In this document: positions 36,901-39,401 of the stretch, one piece after another | Layout of the letters: every line of letters starts with the position of its first letter | Numbering within the stretch: position 1 is the first letter of the stretch | Origin: Zygnema cylindricum | Taxonomy: Eukaryota > Streptophyta > Zygnematophyceae > Zygnematales > Zygnemataceae | Direction of reading: 5' to 3' | Length of the DNA stretch: 39,401 nt | NCBI GenBank assembly: GCA_037447655.1 | Contig: JBBHKE010000349.1 | Span: 578,005 to 617,405 of the forward strand | Program-made: the position numbers and the translations under genes | The notes under the pieces: generated by a model | What the model was told of the DNA's origin: nothing | The model's input: the letters and a program-made list of their open reading frames with translations, nothing else | The model's database searches: none

Positions 36901-39401
36901 CTAAGGTCGGAGACCACTTTAAGAACTTTATTTTAATTCAGGGAAGTTTTGGAGTTTGTCTTTTGTTTATAACAGTTTAGTGACAAATCCAAAGTTTGTA
37001 TACGCTTTTGATGGTTTGGTTGCGATGTGAGTAGAGCTTTTGTTTTCCTTCGACTTGGAAGGTGGGTTCCCGTTTTTCTTTTCCGTTTTTGTTCGAAATT
37101 AGAAGCATTGTAGCTATAGTGAAAAAACTTGGCTTAATTAACTGATGCGGTCCATTACTCTTTTCCCATTTTTCTAATACAGATATTGCAAGTGGGGAAG
37201 TCTGCCGATGGAGGAAATGCTCTACTCTTGGGTCACCGAAGGCTTCGATCCACAGGAGTGGTGAGTGGGACCTGTCACACCACTAGAGACGATCTCTGGA
37301 TGGAATAGGACTTTGGCATACAGTGTGACATGACGTGACGTGAAATGTATGGCATCACGTGTTGTGATATGATATGATGTGGCGTCATGTAACGTGACAA
37401 GTTTTGGTTGTGATATGTAGTGTGATGTGATGTGATGTGGCGTGACATGGCGTGGAATGTGAATAATAATAGTAATTGTACAAAAAATCTAAAATTCATG
37501 CATTTTTTGTACCATTACTGTGGATTTACAACGATGTTAGTAACTCAAGTATATATATATATATTTTTTTTCGAAAGTCACTACTGCACATAAAATACTG
37601 CACTTCTTTGCAACAATCTTATACTTCCATACAGTTTTATGGATACTTTCTTGTATGACTTCTTAGTGAACTGTACAGATGTGTATGATACTCGAGAAAA
37701 CCGTGAGTGAATTTTATAGTTTAATCTCCCTATATTTTGCAGTTCCTTAAAAAATGCTTATTTTATGTACGTCAAATCATACATCACCTTTTTTTTGTGT
37801 ACACCTCATCATCATGAGAATGTCAAGTTGTCCTTTCTATTTTTCTCCAAGAACTTTGTATAGATCGTAACCTAGATTGTTGTACGCTGTGTACTTTTTA
37901 TACTTTTTGTGCTTCCTCTCCCTTTTGACTAGACTTGCCTATAGCCTTATTCTTCCTGAGCATGTCCCTAACGAGGTTGCTAAATTTTACCAATTTAATT
38001 CGTTAAACAATTTTAACAGCTTCATTTATTTTTAACGTTCTAACAATGTAGTTCTGTGCATTTTTTGCATTGAAATTGAAAGTTAAGCATCGCAAATGTT
38101 AACAAAAAGATTCCTGACAAAGTGAGTTTGAGCTACTCATACAGAAGATAAGGAAACGGTTTATTACAAAATGGCAACTTTTAAACTTCAGAGTTTTTTT
38201 TTTTGGTGTTGTACAGGTTAAGGAAGATCCTTTGACAGTTTCCGTGGAGCATTTGAAGGTGGATAACTGAAGACCTTCACTATGTTAAAATTGCAATTTA
38301 AAAAATAAATAAATGTACTAATAATAATGATAATTGTTGTGGTAATAATTTCTTTTTCTTATAAAGAGGAGCCTTAGTTTCACATAGTCCCTACACTCTT
38401 CAGGAAAAAAATTCAATTTAAACTTTTATTTTGCCCTTCCCTGTATATTTTTTGTCATCAATTGGGTATTTAAATCTCCAGTTATGCGGCAGCTTCTACC
38501 ATGTACAGCTCTTTATTAATCTGTTTTTTTTTTTCTTTGTTTCCAAAGAGTCTGAAGGTTATAGATTTTTTCATGAAAGGTTTACAGAGGATAATTTTAA
38601 TGTCTTTCTAACAGAGGAAGGTTGAAGCTTCCTAGCAAAAAAATGTTTAGGCTTTTAGGAAGGAATTTTTTTTTTCTATTTTTAGCCGACAGTAACTTAA
38701 ACAGACAAAGGTTGAAGTAATTTTTGTTTAAACAGACAAAGGTAGCTTTTCTGTTTAAACAGACAATGGTATCTTTTTTTCTGTTTAAATAGGCAAATGT
38801 TGAAGTTATTTGGCAGCGAATGACTCGGAATTTTACCTGAGAATAAAGGTAATTTTGTTTTTATTTGTAGAAACTGACTTAGTTTTATTCGATTGTGTAT
38901 GTCGTTAATAGGATAAACCCTACGACACTCACGACGATACTTTAAAGGCAACAATGATGGAGGTTGTGAACACACTCAAGGATCTTACCGCCCTCAATCC
39001 CTTCTACAAGGAGCATATTCAAATGTTTTTACAGGTGTTGCTTTTTTTCTCTCCCTCTCCCTGTCTCTCTCTATCCCTACCTCTCTCTATCCCTACCCTC
39101 TCTATCCCTACCTCTCTCTATTCCTACCTCTCTTCTGTCTCCAACTCTGCCTCTCTCCGCTTGACCCGCTCCTCCCTCACTCTCTCTCTCTCCCTGTTCC
39201 CACCTCCTCCCATCCCCCCCTCTCCCAATCTTTCTCCTTCACTCTATCTTTCTCTGTTCCTGATCCTCTCCTTCTCCCTTTACTCTCTCGGTCTCCTCGT
39301 TTCTCACTCTGCCCCTTTGTCTCATTGTTCATCTCCCTCTCGCTCTCCCCCTTTCTCTCTCCCTTTCCCTCCCCTCCCCCTCCCTTTACCTCCCCTCCCC
39401 C
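33961..39401 (+). CDS. LON1: Mitochondrial Lon protease, N-terminal part (gene runs off the right end)
   Basis: ATP-dependent AAA+ serine protease of the mitochondrial matrix, degrading oxidised or misfolded proteins; only the start is in the window. Exons: 33961-34605, 35855-35920, 36571-36774, 37183-37260, 38217-38258, 38912-39034, then continuing. All are in phase 0. Residues 1-30 (MLALLTPFVTRQLTGSGLSR) lack acidic residues and are rich in hydroxylated and basic ones, as in mitochondrial presequences. A Ser/Pro/Leu tract and a long Glu/Gly/Lys-rich linker follow. The Lon substrate-binding domain starts at GPRPENIRE/LLAVPLTRRPLFPGFYIPLF, then VDALIDLKARGTPYVATFLM, LHEYGTFAQ/ILQVGKSADG, LLLGHRRLRSTGV, VKEDPLTVSVEHLK and DKPYDTHDDTLKATMMEVVN. 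The AAA+ and protease domains must lie beyond 39401. The first donor (GAG/GTCAGG) is weak but the protein junction fits plant Lon1. Confidence 0.92.
34050..34105 (+). repeat. In-frame CT-rich repeat in Lon exon 1
   Basis: CCCTCT units encode SPSPSPSSSPSLSPSLSL just after the presumed targeting peptide. I tried treating it as an intron (donor GTACCAAG, acceptor TTCAAAG); the removed length would break the frame. Confidence 0.7.
36214..36393. mobile_element. TATTAG-family MITE in Lon intron 2
   Basis: TACTGCCCATCGCTTTTAGA faces a right end of AATAGCGATGGCCGCTGTA, giving an imperfect inverted repeat of about 18 bp. The subterminal ACACTAATGCGGTC resembles CGCTAATTCGGTG of the 21567 element. Confidence 0.6.
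37322..37460. repeat. GTGATGTGAC-type degenerate short repeats in Lon intron 4
   Basis: Variants of TGACGTGA, TGATATGATATGATG and GTGATGTGATG follow each other without strict period. No coding sense. Confidence 0.6.
39041..39401. repeat. CT-rich tract in Lon intron 6, to the window end
   Basis: Begins seven bases after the exon-6 donor and consists of CTCTCTATCCCTAC units, then mixed CTCCCT sequence to the edge. It is pyrimidine-rich on the transcribed-RNA-like strand. Confidence 0.85.

Overview
This is a eukaryotic nuclear window: AT-rich, intron-dense and full of microsatellites and small inverted-repeat transposons. I recognise four protein genes. Three are reconstructed from start to stop or nearly so, and two run off the window. 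The organism is not identified. The clues favour a photosynthetic eukaryote with plant-like gene versions, probably an alga: a pentatricopeptide-repeat (PPR) gene; an ERCC6L-type helicase whose N- and C-terminal landmarks follow, from memory, the land-plant form (CHR24); a 3-methyladenine glycosylase with a plant-like C-terminus; and a mitochondrial Lon protease whose start resembles plant Lon1. This placement is inference.

Layout. Positions 1-1829 (+) hold the 3' end of a PPR gene, in three exons. Positions 1830-6120 hold no recognisable gene, only small inverted-repeat elements and AT-rich or A-rich DNA. Positions 6123-19027 (-) hold an ERCC6L/PICH-like Snf2 translocase in 21 exons. Exon 2 is a 21-nt microexon encoding most of the Walker A loop, and the introns carry long GA/CT tracts. 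Positions 19208-19330 are a 20-bp minisatellite. Positions 19601-28424 are a repeat nest: a CGAT-rich element of about 2 kb, three hAT-like MITEs with 8-bp target duplications, a chain of elements with TACAC(C/T)G...TATTAG ends, and a diverged 1.2-kb duplication whose two copies each end in a foldback. Positions 29425-33295 (-) hold an alkyladenine DNA glycosylase in seven exons. A 665-bp gap with a GTAC-rich tandem repeat separates it from a divergent Lon protease gene (33961 to beyond the right end, +), of which the first six exons are visible.

The genes do not form a pathway. ERCC6L and the glycosylase both act on nuclear DNA (chromatin or anaphase-bridge remodelling and base-excision repair). 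Lon and, probably, the PPR protein act in organelles. Exon boundaries were placed by GT/AG sites, phase continuity and protein-family conservation. The glycosylase exons sum to a whole number of codons, and the helicase exons do so except for one unresolved junction (exon 11/12).
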